A stretch of DNA of 55,197 nucleotides from an uncultured Muribaculaceae bacterium (GCA_947386115.1 CANDNO010000011.1:1-55197); one strand, 5' to 3'; positions 1 to 11,171 are shown, counted from the first letter of the stretch. The notes: generated by a model from the sequence alone, not told the origin. Program-made: numbers and translations.

Positions 1-1
1 C

Positions 2-2140
2 ACCCAAACCAATGCCCGCGCAACCATCGTCAACTACTACGACTCATACGATTTCCGCTCGAAAGCGGGGTTTGACCGTCTTGTAGAAGATGGCGGTCAG
101 GTTAATGCAACATACGCCCGAGGACAACTGACAGGCACACGCGCAGCCATATTTTCGACCGATGACGATAATCAGGACTCAGAGTCTGCCATATCTAAAA
201 ATATCTTCGCCCTATATGGCTACAACGTAGAAGGCAATAGAATACAGCATGTCTCTAACAGCATAATCGATGACATACAGATAGCTTCCTACACACTATA
301 TACCCGGCAGGGGTACCCAAATTTTGAAAACACACGCTATAATTACAGCGGAGGATTCTATGAAACTGTTGTTACTGACCAGTATGACGCAAAAGGGAAC
401 AAAATGGGCTCAAGCGCATACCTCGGTTCGATGTCGTTCAATACTCTGAGAACTCAGAACCAGGCTCAATCCCGAGGCAGCAATTTTTCACCGACCTACA
501 ATTATAATTCGTTGGGACAGCTTTCTAAACTAAAACTGATAAATGACATAGATTACAGCTACAATCTACGAGGTCAGATGACCGCTTTAACCTCCCCTGT
601 TTTCTCACAGACACTTAAATATGAGGATGGAGCGACACCCTGCTATGGCGGCAGCATCTCGGAGATGACGGTATCCTACGGTGAAAATACGGCCGTTACC
701 CGCAAGTTCAGCTACGACCGACTCAACCGACTGACAGCGCAAACCTCAACCGACGGCTTCAATACCGCCTACAGCTACAATCTTAATTCGAGTCCGCTGA
801 CCGTCATGCGGCACGGACTGTCCTCCGACGGAACAGTCGGCACGGTCGATGACCTCACCATGACCTACAGCGGTAACCGACTCACTAAGACCGTCGACTC
901 GGCCGACCCTGTGCTTCTTGAAAGCTCGATGGATTTCCCGTCGGTAGAAGCCCTGTATGGCTACGACAGTGACGGCCGCATGATCTCAGACACCTCGCGC
1001 GGGATAACCGACATTCGGTACAATCCGTCCGGACGACCTGCAGCAATAGAAATGCATAATGGCGATCGACTCAACTACTGCTACGATGCAACCAACCGGA
1101 AACTCTCCGAGAGCTATCAGAGCAGCAACGGCACGTCAACCCGTTACTACGTCGGGACGCTCGAATTTGTAAAAGAAGCGACCGACAGCGTCCCGCGCCT
1201 CGTCCGCTCCAACCTGCCGTGGGGCTACCTCGACGCCAACGGACGAGCTTACGCCTACATTCCCGACTACCAGGGCAACATCCGCGCCGTCATCGACCCC
1301 GACGGCACCGCCATACAGACCACCGACTACTACCCCTACGGCCTCCCCATGGCAACCACAACCGGCGCGGCCGTAAACCGCTGCAAATACGGAGGGAAAG
1401 AGCTCGATACCCACAACGGCCTCAACTTCCACAACTTCGAGGCCCGCATGCTCTTCAACGACCACACCCTCTTCAACCGCCCCGACGACCTCGCCGGCAA
1501 GTACCCCCACCTCAACCCCTACCTATACTGCGCCGCCAACCCCCTGCGCTACATCGACCCGACAGGAGAAGACATTTGGAAGATAAATACTTTAGGTGAA
1601 GTAGTCGCTCATGAAGTAACTGACGAATTTGACCGTTTCTTAATAGTTAATGACGATGGATCGACAAAAACTATAACAAACGAAAATGGTGAAACATCAG
1701 AATTAAAGATTACGTTTGAATATGGGACTGTTAAATCAGTTCATAACAAATTTATATTTCATTCTAATACTGCTGACGGTGATGAGGTATACACCTCTTT
1801 TCAAATTAAAGGAGATGAAAATGCGACCAAGTTATTTGAATTTATGTCAAAGTCTGGAATAACAACAAATGTAGAATGGACAAGGACAAAAGTTGGATTA
1901 GAAAATAGTGAAAATAATTTTGTAGGCACATCTCATTCACCAAATTATACAATTGATGGGGCTCGCCTACTTTTAGAAGGCTACACTATATTGTACCACG
2001 TTCATAATCATCCCAAAAATAATCCGCCAGCTCCAGCAGATGTATATATAAGAAATGAAATTAAGAAAAAGTTTCCAAATGCTATTGATCAATTATATAG
2101 AAATGGAACATATGAAGATATACCGTCAAGATTTGATTAA
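2..2140 (+). CDS. RHS-repeat polymorphic toxin with JAB-like metalloprotease tip (5' end outside window)
   Basis: The frame is open from base 2 without a start, so the gene begins upstream; the first internal Met is at 404. The visible part has YD-repeat language (SYDRLNRL, YGYDSDGR, YNPSGRPA, YCYDATNRK) and then the RHS-associated core (DYYPYGLPM, KYGGKELD, NPLRYIDPTGED, ending near base 1570). After this junction the DNA turns AT-rich and the protein changes to about 190 unrelated residues. These end in HVHNHPKNNPPAPAD, which resembles the H-x-H-P...D metal site of JAB/MPN proteases and the JAB-like toxin tips known from Bacteroidetes RHS proteins. RHS shells encapsulate and deliver such tips. 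The AT-rich tip on a GC-rich shell is typical of tip exchange. The delivery route is not visible. The RHS assignment is firm; the protease tip is a motif-based inference. Confidence 0.9.
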   Translation, partial: TQTNARATIVNYYDSYDFRSKAGFDRLVEDGGQVNATYARGQLTGTRAAIFSTDDDNQDSESAISKNIFALYGYNVEGNRIQHVSNSIIDDIQIASYTLYTRQGYPNFENTRYNYSGGFYETVVTDQYDAKGNKMGSSAYLGSMSFNTLRTQNQAQSRGSNFSPTYNYNSLGQLSKLKLINDIDYSYNLRGQMTALTSPVFSQTLKYEDGATPCYGGSISEMTVSYGENTAVTRKFSYDRLNRLTAQTSTDGFNTAYSYNLNSSPLTVMRHGLSSDGTVGTVDDLTMTYSGNRLTKTVDSADPVLLESSMDFPSVEALYGYDSDGRMISDTSRGITDIRYNPSGRPAAIEMHNGDRLNYCYDATNRKLSESYQSSNGTSTRYYVGTLEFVKEATDSVPRLVRSNLPWGYLDANGRAYAYIPDYQGNIRAVIDPDGTAIQTTDYYPYGLPMATTTGAAVNRCKYGGKELDTHNGLNFHNFEARMLFNDHTLFNRPDDLAGKYPHLNPYLYCAANPLRYIDPTGEDIWKINTLGEVVAHEVTDEFDRFLIVNDDGSTKTITNENGETSELKITFEYGTVKSVHNKFIFHSNTADGDEVYTSFQIKGDENATKLFEFMSKSGITTNVEWTRTKVGLENSENNFVGTSHSPNYTIDGARLLLEGYTILYHVHNHPKNNPPAPADVYIRNEIKKKFPNAIDQLYRNGTYEDIPSRFD

Positions 2141-2732
2141 ATTGCTAAATAAGTTCATATTACCGATTGTATTCATGACCTTTACAATCAATCCGTCTCA
2201 AGGCTATAGCACTACGCTTACGATGTCCAAGCCATGCGCTGTAGTCTCTGACTCTGAACTTGTCAATCTGATCAACCTTTATGCCGAATACGCAATCAAT
2301 GAGCTCGACAATAATGACTGTGAAGTGAAATTTGATAACTTCGTGATATTCGTAAGTTTTTGTAAAATTGACGACTGCAAGAATTGCTACAGCATACAGA
2401 TTGATGGGGTTGACAACTTTGATATGGGTTTTGATGAAATGATAACATGTGCGTTAAAGCCCATAAAATCAGTGAGAGTAATGATTTCTGATGCCACCGA
2501 AGTGGGCATAGATCGCTTTTACAGAGTTATTTCTAATAAATATATTACAACTCACAATTTGACTGAATTTCACATCGTTCACAGGGCAATGCCACAGATA
2601 GAGTTGAAGTATATCAACGGACGCCTCACATCAGTTGAAATTTATACAATATACAACAACGATAGTAATTACTTTAATGAAACTAATATACAGGCTATCA
2701 CAAGCGATTCTGTTAATATTATAATACATTAA
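2112..2732 (+). CDS. Putative immunity protein for the RHS tip, with signal peptide
   Basis: 206 residues, no family recognised. Its start overlaps the end of the RHS toxin frame, which is the normal place for a cognate immunity gene. I chose the ATG at 2112 because it gives a clean signal peptide: charged KIYRQDLIKLLNK, hydrophobic FILPIVFMTFTI, then NPSQG. An ATG at 2103 and a longer frame from 2055 are also possible. The mature part has several Cys (FCKIDDCKNCY) and many acidic residues. The DNA is AT-rich like the toxin tip and unlike the genes that follow. An exported immunity protein would imply that the toxin is met in the periplasm or at the envelope. The role is inferred from position only. 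Confidence 0.6.
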   Translation: MKIYRQDLIKLLNKFILPIVFMTFTINPSQGYSTTLTMSKPCAVVSDSELVNLINLYAEYAINELDNNDCEVKFDNFVIFVSFCKIDDCKNCYSIQIDGVDNFDMGFDEMITCALKPIKSVRVMISDATEVGIDRFYRVISNKYITTHNLTEFHIVHRAMPQIELKYINGRLTSVEIYTIYNNDSNYFNETNIQAITSDSVNIIIH

Positions 2733-2794
2733 CAGAATCCTATCAATAAATTATCTGAATGCATAATCCATTTCATATAACACTACATAACCAT

Positions 2795-2965
2795 ACCACC
2801 GACTACTACCCCTACGGCCTCCCCATGGCAACATCAACCGGTGCGACCGTAAACCGCTACAAATACAGAGCCAAAGAGCTGGAGACCCGCGAGATGGTAT
2901 CGGGACTGCGCAAATACATGCGCTCCTACGGCAAACTCCACGACAGCGCCTTTTCAGGACAATAA
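2795..2965 (+). pseudogene. Stranded fragment of an RHS core
   Basis: Bases 2795-2884 are nearly the same as 1319-1411 of the RHS gene and encode DYYPYGLPMATSTGATVNRY. The similarity stops in the middle of the core, and the frame runs on through unrelated residues to a stop at 2965. No upstream RHS region exists for it; the frame begins in AT-rich DNA near 2759. This is what remains of an earlier RHS end or a displaced tip cassette, and it could serve as homology for tip switching. Confidence 0.75.
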
Positions 2966-3059
2966 GCAACGACACTGTGTATAATGTTTGATAGTGCGCC
3001 AACCCGTGAGGCCAAACCGCACTCCAAGGCAGGACCCCACTCCTGCCTTTCCCACATCA

Positions 3060-3091
3060 TTTGGTTTTTGGCGTGGAATTCACTACCTTTG
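3060..3091 (+). promoter_or_regulatory. Bacteroidetes promoter for ruvX-def
   Basis: TTTG at 3060-3063, a 20-base spacer and TACCTTTG at 3084-3091 match the Bacteroides -33/-7 consensus (TTTG, TAnnTTTG). The start codon at 3098 is only six bases past the -7 box, so the transcript should have almost no leader. Confidence 0.7.
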
Positions 3092-3097
3092 CATGGT

Positions 3098-3520
3098 ATG
3101 GGACGATTACTATCGATTGACTATGGACGCCGACGCACGGGCATTGCCGTGACCGACCCCCTGCGCATCGTGGCGTCGGGGCTCACGACGGTGCCTACCC
3201 ACACGCTGACGCAGTTTCTCAAAGACTACATGTCGCGCGAAACGGTCGATGCTATCATCGTGGGCCACCCCACCGATATGCACGGGCGCGAGTCGGAGTC
3301 GATGCGCTACATCAAGCCTGCCGTGGGACGGCTCAAGGCCGATTTCCCCGGCGTCGACATCATCTTCTACGACGAGCGGTTCACTTCGGTGCTGGCTCAC
3401 CGTGCGATGATCGACGGCGGCATGAAAAAGAGCGAACGGCGCAACAACAAGGGTATAGTCGACGAAATATCGGCCACCATACTCCTCAATGACTACCTTC
3501 AAAGTAACCAATCAAGATGA
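3098..3520 (+). CDS. ruvX: Holliday junction resolvase-like nuclease RuvX/YqgF
   Basis: 140 residues of the RNase H-fold YqgF family, linked in bacteria to 16S rRNA 5' end maturation and annotated as a putative Holliday junction resolvase. The N-terminus MGRLLSIDYGRRRTGIAVTD is the family signature with the first catalytic Asp at residue 8; VGHPTDMHGRES, FYDERFTS and VDEISATILLNDYL are the later conserved blocks. The open frame reaches back to 2984, but family alignment places the start at the ATG at 3098. The stop overlaps the start of the deformylase gene in ATGA, so the two are probably co-translated. Confidence 0.93.
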   Translation: MGRLLSIDYGRRRTGIAVTDPLRIVASGLTTVPTHTLTQFLKDYMSRETVDAIIVGHPTDMHGRESESMRYIKPAVGRLKADFPGVDIIFYDERFTSVLAHRAMIDGGMKKSERRNNKGIVDEISATILLNDYLQSNQSR

Positions 3521-4083
3521 AACTTCCCGTTTATCTATATGGCCACCCCGTATTGAGGGAGACGGCCGCCGATGTCGACCCCACAGCGCCTGAGCTGAAG
3601 AAGCTGGTCGACGATATGTTTGAAACGATGTACGCGTCGGAGGGTGTGGGCCTCGCCGCGCCTCAGATAGGCCGCAGCGAGCGCATCGTAGTTATCGACG
3701 CCGACCCGGTTGCCGAGAATTTTCCCGAGTGTGCCGGCCGTAAACTGGTGCTCATCAACCCCGATATCGAGGTGCTCGACGGCGACAAGGTTACCCGCGC
3801 CGAGGGTTGCCTGAGCCTGCCGGGACTGTCGGAGAATGTTTCGCGCGTGGAGCACATTCGCCTCACGTGGGACAATCTCAACGGCGAGGAGTGCACCGAA
3901 GAAATCAGCGGTTTCCTCGCCCGCATCGTACAGCACGAGTGTGACCACCTCGAGGGCAAGATGTATATCGACCACGTGTCGGCCATACGTCGCCAGTTGC
4001 TGCGCGGAAAGCTCAACAACATCGTTGAGGGACGCATACGCTGCGACTACCCGGTGAAATACGCACCCCGCAAACGCAAATAA
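3517..4083 (+). CDS. def: Peptide deformylase
   Basis: 188 residues. The enzyme removes the formyl group from the N-terminal methionine of new proteins in the cytoplasm, using a metal ion. All three motifs are present: GVGLAAPQIG (residues 43-52), EGCLSLPG (96-103, metal ligand Cys98) and QHECDHLEG (139-147, ligands His140 and His144, catalytic Glu141). Length is normal for the family. It overlaps ruvX by four bases and is followed by a 170-base gap holding a duplicated palindromic element. Confidence 0.97.
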   Translation: MKLPVYLYGHPVLRETAADVDPTAPELKKLVDDMFETMYASEGVGLAAPQIGRSERIVVIDADPVAENFPECAGRKLVLINPDIEVLDGDKVTRAEGCLSLPGLSENVSRVEHIRLTWDNLNGEECTEEISGFLARIVQHECDHLEGKMYIDHVSAIRRQLLRGKLNNIVEGRIRCDYPVKYAPRKRK

Positions 4084-4113
4084 CTCAAAGCCGCCAACCG
4101 GCTACAACATAAC

Positions 4114-4252
4114 CCACGCGGCACGCCGCGTCCCTACACTGATAATTCCTAATTCAAAATTCCTAATTCCTAATTACATAATAGTCCACGCGGCACGCCG
4201 CGTCCCTACACTAATAATTCCTAATTCAAAATTCCTAATTCCTAATTACATA
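4114..4252. repeat. Duplicated palindromic intergenic element with AT-rich tail
   Basis: Two 67-bp copies, period 72 bp (4114-4180 and 4186-4252). Each starts with a 25-bp GC-rich head containing the inverted repeat ACGCGGC-AC-GCCGCGT, followed by about 42 bp built on ATTCCTAATT units. The copies differ at one base of the tail. The second copy ends one base before the ettA start codon, so it forms that gene's leader. The same head occurs twice more at 55041-55154. Confidence 0.9.
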
Positions 4253-4253
4253 G

Positions 4254-5924
<1,671 letters not shown>

Positions 5925-5946
5925 TTTAACCACCAATTAAACGTCT

Positions 5947-6366
5947 ATGAAACACGTCGTTAAACAATCGCTCATCATGGCTGCCATTGGCGCCATGATG
6001 GCGTCGTGTACCGCCAACGGCAAGCTGCAGCAGTACATCGAAGACAACAACATACGTCTTGCCGGCAAGGAGATAGGCCCCGGAATACGCTGTGAGGGAA
6101 TGACCATCGACCGCGACACGGTCATAGTGACCTACTCGCTCCCACGCGTCGAGGTCTCAGACTCTGAACTCGCCAACTGGGATTACATCACCCGCCAGCA
6201 CAAGCAGCTGTTTCTCGACGGCCTGCGCAACGATAAGGACACCGACCCCGAGGGAGCCCGCATAATCACCGATGCCGACGTGTACATGAAAGGCGTTTTC
6301 AAATATGCCAACGCGTCGCTCGACGTGATGCTTTCGCCCGAAGAACTTGACGAAGCGTTAAAATAA
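5947..6366 (+). CDS. Small lipoprotein of unknown function
   Basis: 139 residues. A signal peptide ends in the lipobox MMASC (Cys21), so the protein should be lipid-anchored in the envelope. The mature part (KLQQYIEDNN, ITRQHKQLFLDGLRN, FKYANASLDVMLSPEELDEALK) matches no family I can name. It lies 22 bases after ettA and 11 bases before a response regulator gene, so it probably shares their transcript and could be an accessory to the sensor kinase; that link is position only. Confidence 0.75.
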   Translation: MKHVVKQSLIMAAIGAMMASCTANGKLQQYIEDNNIRLAGKEIGPGIRCEGMTIDRDTVIVTYSLPRVEVSDSELANWDYITRQHKQLFLDGLRNDKDTDPEGARIITDADVYMKGVFKYANASLDVMLSPEELDEALK

Positions 6367-6377
6367 GCAGCCACGCC

Positions 6378-7044
<667 letters not shown>

Positions 7045-7061
<17 letters not shown>

Positions 7062-8487
7062 ACTCTCCTACTCGGCACGGCTGTTCCTGTGGCTGCTCGC
7101 CTACTCGCTGCTACTCGTGGTATGCTTCATAACATTCCAGTATCACCGCGAGAAAGAGTTCAAGGCCAAGGAACTGAACTCGCGCATGCAGTTCATCAAC
7201 GGAGTCATCCTACGCGAGCTTAGCGAGGGCTACGACATCTCGGTAAACAATGGCATAAACGATCTTCTGCCCCTCGAGGGACTGCGCGTAAGCATCATCG
7301 ACGACAGCGGACTGGTCGTCTACGACAACTCCCTCGACTCCGTGCCCGGCACAAACCACCTCAACCGCGAGGAAATACGCTCAGCCATAAGCAGCGGCAG
7401 CGGCTACACCCTGCGCCGCCACAGCGAGAGCACCGGCGACACATACTTCTCGGCCACGCGGGGCGACGACGGCACCATCGTGCGCACGGCCGTACCCTAC
7501 ACCCACTCGCTCGTCGAGATACTTCGGGCCGACCACGGCTTCCTCTGGGTAATGGGAGCCATCACCCTGGCCATGTGCATAATAGGCTACTTCGCCACGC
7601 ATCGCGTGGGACAACACATCATACGCCTGCGCAAATTCGCCCGACAGGCCGAACGAGGCGAACGCATCTACGACACAGCCCCGTTCCCCCACGACGAACT
7701 CGGCGACATCTCCAACGACATCGTACGCCTCTATGCCCGCCTGCAGCAGGCCAACTCCGACCGCGACCGCGAGCACCGCGCCGCCCTGCACGAACAGCAG
7801 GAGAAAGAACGCATAAAAAAACAGCTCACCAACAATATCAATCACGAGCTCAAGACCCCCGTAGCATCCATCCAGGTGTGCCTCGAGACACTCATCGACC
7901 ACCCCGACATGTCGGAAGAAAAGAAGCGGGAATTCCTGTCACGCTGCCTCGTCAACAGCGAGCGCCTCAAGAACCTCCTCGCCGACGTCTCTCTCATCAC
8001 CCGCATGGACGACGGTGGCACGGCAATAACCAAAGAAGACCTCAACCTCACCGACATCATCCACGAAGTTGTGGCCGAGTGCACCCCCATCGCCGACAGC
8101 AAAGGAATACACATAATCGACAGCATCGACACCCCTATAATGCTCAACGGCAACCAGTCACTGCTGTCATCGGTATTCCGCAACCTCATCGACAACGCCA
8201 TCGCCTACAGCAACGGCACTCGCATCGACATCACCCTCGATAACACCACGCCCGGGCGCACCACCATCACGCTTAGCGACAACGGCGTTGGCGTAGATCC
8301 CGAACACCTCAGCCGCCTCTTCGAGCGATTCTACCGGGTCGACAAAGGCCGCTCCCGCGCCATCGGAGGCACCGGCCTGGGCCTCTCGATAGTCAAGAAC
8401 GCCATCCTCATGCACGGCGGCACCATCACCGTAGCCAACCGCCCCACCGGCGGCCTCCGCTTCACCCTCACCCTCCCCACCCCCTGA
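7045..8487 (+). CDS. Membrane sensor histidine kinase
   Basis: 480 residues, partner of the preceding regulator, overlapping it by 17 bases. I chose the ATG at 7045 (MGSSNRLSYSARLFLW); the frame extends further back but only in the shadow of the regulator gene. A first membrane helix (LFLWLLAYSLLLVVCFITF), a periplasmic region of about 130 residues and a second helix (FLWVMGAITLAMCIIGYF) lead into a HAMP-like linker. The H box has phospho-accepting His267 in NHELKTP. The N box (NLIDNAIAYSNG) and G boxes (DNGVGV, GGTGLGL) complete the ATPase domain. The stimulus is unknown. Confidence 0.94.
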
Positions 8488-8584
8488 TTCCCGCCACCGA
8501 ACCACCATTAGAGCCGGTTCGACAAGCGCTCATAGCCGGAATAATGAAACTTCCAAAAATAGTCCTGACTCCCAACAAAATTCG

Positions 8585-8592
8585 TAATTTTG
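8585..8592 (+). promoter_or_regulatory. -7 box TAATTTTG just before the start codon
   Basis: TAATTTTG fits the TAnnTTTG consensus and ends four bases before the ATG at 8597. No clear -33 TTTG is seen at the proper distance. If used, the mRNA would be leaderless or nearly so. Confidence 0.45.
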
Positions 8593-8596
8593 CAAA

Positions 8597-9775
8597 ATGA
8601 AATCCGAGCTGAAGAAATACGATAATTTCAACGCTGATGACGCTCAATTTATCAGCGATATAAAGGCAATAGTATATACCGCCAAACAAAAGGCATATCA
8701 GGCCGCAGACCTATTTCAAGTTGCCGCGAACTGGCTTGTTGGAAAAAGGATCGTCGAACAGGAACAACATGGCAGTGAGCGCGCTGAATACGGCAAACGA
8801 ATCATAGAACTTGCATCCGTGGCGTTAACAGCAGAATATGGCAAAGGTTACAGCCTTACTCAAATAAAGAATTTCAAGAAGTTTTACCTGCTGTTCAGAG
8901 ATTTGGATATTCAACAAGCAGCCATTGCTGAATCAATTCGAATTAGTCAGACACCGTCTGACCAATTTTCTGTATTGATTTCGTCAAAAGGTCAGACAGT
9001 GTCTGACCAATTTGAAATCAAATATAATATCCCCAATTTATCGTGGTCGCACTACGAAAGATTGCTGCGAGTTAAAGACGATGACGAGCGCGATTGGTAT
9101 ATGAATGAGGCTGCTGGAGAGAACTGGAGCGTCCGTACTCTTGACCGCAACATTGGCTCCCAATATTATCATCGTCTGCTCCAGACTCCTGAATCAAAAC
9201 GTGATGAAGTCATTGATGAAATGCAGCGATTGACAGCTGATTATCAGAAAGACCGACATAAATTCCTACGGAATCCCGTTGTAGCTGAATTTTTAGGATT
9301 TTCGCAAGAAGCTGCTTATTCGGAAACCAATCTTGAATCCGCTATAATAGACCACCTTCAAAAATTTATCCTTGAACTTGGCAAAGGCTATGCTTTTGTT
9401 GCCCGTCAGCAGAGGATAAAGACTGACATGGGTGAGTATTATATAGACCTCGTATTCTACAACTATATACTTAAATGTTTTCTGCTAATCGACTTAAAGA
9501 CATCGAGAATCACACATGAGGACATCGGGCAGATGGATATGTATATACGAATGTATGATGAGCTGAAATGCACCGAAAGTGATAACCCGACTATCGGTTT
9601 ACTCCTTTGCTCGGAAACAAGTAAGGATTTAGCACGGTATTCAATCCTAAAAGATAGCAAGCAACTATATGCAGCCAAATATCTGACATATCTTCCGACA
9701 AAAGAAGAATTAACCGCAGAAATTGAGCGTCAGAAAGAGATATTTGCCTTGCAAACGGGCAAATACCAAGATTAG
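8597..9775 (+). CDS. YhcG-type PD-(D/E)XK nuclease (DUF1016)
   Basis: 392 residues. The N-terminal helical DUF1016 domain (YTAKQKAYQAADLFQVAANW, YGKRIIELASVAL, SLTQIKNFKKFY) is followed by LSWSHYERLL, which opens the second half. The nuclease core has Asp284 (YYIDLVFYN), Asp299 and Lys301 (LLIDLKT), then GQMDMYIRMYD. The family is often found beside restriction-modification or defence genes; here none is adjacent. The gene is much more AT-rich than its neighbours, suggesting transfer. Between the two domains the DNA carries two in-frame palindromic repeats that encode QTPSDQF and QTVSDQF. Substrate and role are unknown. Confidence 0.9.
   Translation: MKSELKKYDNFNADDAQFISDIKAIVYTAKQKAYQAADLFQVAANWLVGKRIVEQEQHGSERAEYGKRIIELASVALTAEYGKGYSLTQIKNFKKFYLLFRDLDIQQAAIAESIRISQTPSDQFSVLISSKGQTVSDQFEIKYNIPNLSWSHYERLLRVKDDDERDWYMNEAAGENWSVRTLDRNIGSQYYHRLLQTPESKRDEVIDEMQRLTADYQKDRHKFLRNPVVAEFLGFSQEAAYSETNLESAIIDHLQKFILELGKGYAFVARQQRIKTDMGEYYIDLVFYNYILKCFLLIDLKTSRITHEDIGQMDMYIRMYDELKCTESDNPTIGLLLCSETSKDLARYSILKDSKQLYAAKYLTYLPTKEELTAEIERQKEIFALQTGKYQD
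8946..9013 (+). repeat. In-frame palindromic repeats inside the DUF1016 gene
   Basis: GTCAGAC-ACC-GTCTGAC at 8946-8962 and GGTCAGACA-G-TGTCTGACC at 8990-9008, each followed by AATTT. The units lie 45 bases (15 codons) apart, so the reading frame is kept. Confidence 0.85.
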
Positions 9776-9906
9776 CCCCTGCATTTTCCACTCTATCCGC
9801 ATTTTATATCAAAGTTCAACAGCTATGAGCATTCGGAAAGTCGCTTTGGGGCTCATCGGCAACTACGCCCGTTGGGACTTTCACCAAGGTGTATGACATG
9901 CCCGTT

Positions 9907-9955
9907 ATACACAAGAACCGCCACAGGCCGGGGGCTTGTGGCGGTTCTTGTGTAT
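9907..9955 (-). terminator. 19-bp perfect hairpin, terminator of the OmpA-family gene
   Basis: Arms 9907-9925 and 9937-9955 are perfectly complementary with an 11-base loop. The hairpin sits 16 bases after the stop of the minus-strand gene at 9972. No T-tract follows on the minus strand. It may also stop readthrough from the plus-strand nuclease gene. Bases 9776-9906 hold nothing else recognisable. Confidence 0.7.
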
Positions 9956-9971
9956 GGGGGTTGTTGGGGGA

Positions 9972-11129
9972 TTACTCGGGGAGGATGACGGTGCACTTGG
10001 CTACGCGGTTCCAGTTGTTGGTGTCGAACAGGTGGCCGATGCCCTCGCCTGTTGCCTCGATGTCGCCGGCGTCGATTCCCTCTTTCACGAGAGCTTTCTT
10101 GACAGCCTGTGCGCGCTTGTTGGCAAGCACTTTGTTAAGGGCGAGGCTACCGTCCTGTGAGGCATAGCCGAGAACCTGTATCTTAGAGCCTTTGTTCTCC
10201 TTGGCGGTCTTGGCAAGCATCCAGATGTTGGGCTTCTGGTTGGCCTGGATAACCGACGAACCGATGTTGAAGAACACGTAGCGTATGTTGTTGAGATCGC
10301 GAACTACGGTCTGAACCTTAGGACGGCTCAGGCAGTCGTCAAGCTCACGCTGCTTGGCCTGAAGATTGGCCTGACAGGCGGCATTGTTGCTCTCGCAGTT
10401 GGCAAGTTCGGCACGCAGGCGGTTGATCTCGCTGTTGAGAGCGTCGACTTCGTCCTGGTCGTAGGGCTTGACAAGCAGGAACGAGTGAGTGCCGTTGCTG
10501 TTGCCGAAGTGGTATGTAACACCGGCGGTGAACTCAACAGCCGCATAGTTCGAGTCGTAGATCGACGACATGCCTATGTTGGTGGGCTCGGTGTGAGCAC
10601 CCATGTTCCAGAGAACGCGGGGCATCAACGATACAGTCCACTGTTTCTGGCAGCCGAAGTTGAAGTTGAAGTTGATACCGGCCTTGGTACCCCATGTGTT
10701 GCCGTCTTTATCGACGCTCTCGGGGTAGAAGCTGTGAATCCAGCCCACACCGGCCACGCCCTCGAGTTCAAACAGGCGGGGAGTGCCTTTATAACCGGCA
10801 AAAGCGTTCATGAAGTTTACTGCGCCATATACGCCCAGGTACTGGCTGTCAAACACGTTGGGGCTCTTCTGTCCGAGCCAGCTCGATGTGTTGACACCCC
10901 ATGTAGCCTCGACTCCGAGACCGAGAACGGGGGTAACCTGCTTGCGCAGATCCAAGCCTACCACGCCACGGGTACGGGGCCAGAACGGACCTCCATTGAA
11001 GGGCGATGCAAAACCTCCCTTAACACCTACCGACCAGTTGTCGGTAAACTTACTGCTCTGGATAGCAGTCTGTGCCTGTGCTGAAACGAAGCCCAGCGCC
11101 AATGCTGCGATTAAGAGTATTTTTTTCAT
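9972..11129 (-). CDS. OmpA-family outer membrane protein
   Basis: 385 residues with a Sec signal peptide (MKKILLIAALALGFVSAQAQ). The middle part is rich in aromatic beta-strands (GVEATWGVNTSSW, KQWTVSLMPRVLWN, AAVEFTAGVTYHFG) and should be an outer membrane barrel. A short coiled coil follows (VDALNSEINRLRAELANCE) with Cys-containing heptads. The last 110 residues are an OmpA C-terminal peptidoglycan-binding domain (VFFNIGSSVIQ, KIQVLGYASQDGS, LANKRAQAVKKAL). Its usual role is to tie the outer membrane to the cell wall. It has its own promoter and terminator. Confidence 0.93.
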   Translation of the reverse strand: MKKILLIAALALGFVSAQAQTAIQSSKFTDNWSVGVKGGFASPFNGGPFWPRTRGVVGLDLRKQVTPVLGLGVEATWGVNTSSWLGQKSPNVFDSQYLGVYGAVNFMNAFAGYKGTPRLFELEGVAGVGWIHSFYPESVDKDGNTWGTKAGINFNFNFGCQKQWTVSLMPRVLWNMGAHTEPTNIGMSSIYDSNYAAVEFTAGVTYHFGNSNGTHSFLLVKPYDQDEVDALNSEINRLRAELANCESNNAACQANLQAKQRELDDCLSRPKVQTVVRDLNNIRYVFFNIGSSVIQANQKPNIWMLAKTAKENKGSKIQVLGYASQDGSLALNKVLANKRAQAVKKALVKEGIDAGDIEATGEGIGHLFDTNNWNRVAKCTVILPE

Positions 11130-11171
11130 TCTATATTTGAAGATTGGTTAATAATCAAACTTTACCGAATA

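Noticed and set aside
2759..2965. 68-codon frame as an intact small gene
   Set aside because: Its core is a copy of an internal RHS segment with unrelated ends; a fragment is the simpler reading.
4139..4252. ATTCCTAATT stretches considered as an iteron origin
   Set aside because: No replication gene nearby, and the stretch belongs to a repeat element that is duplicated as a whole.
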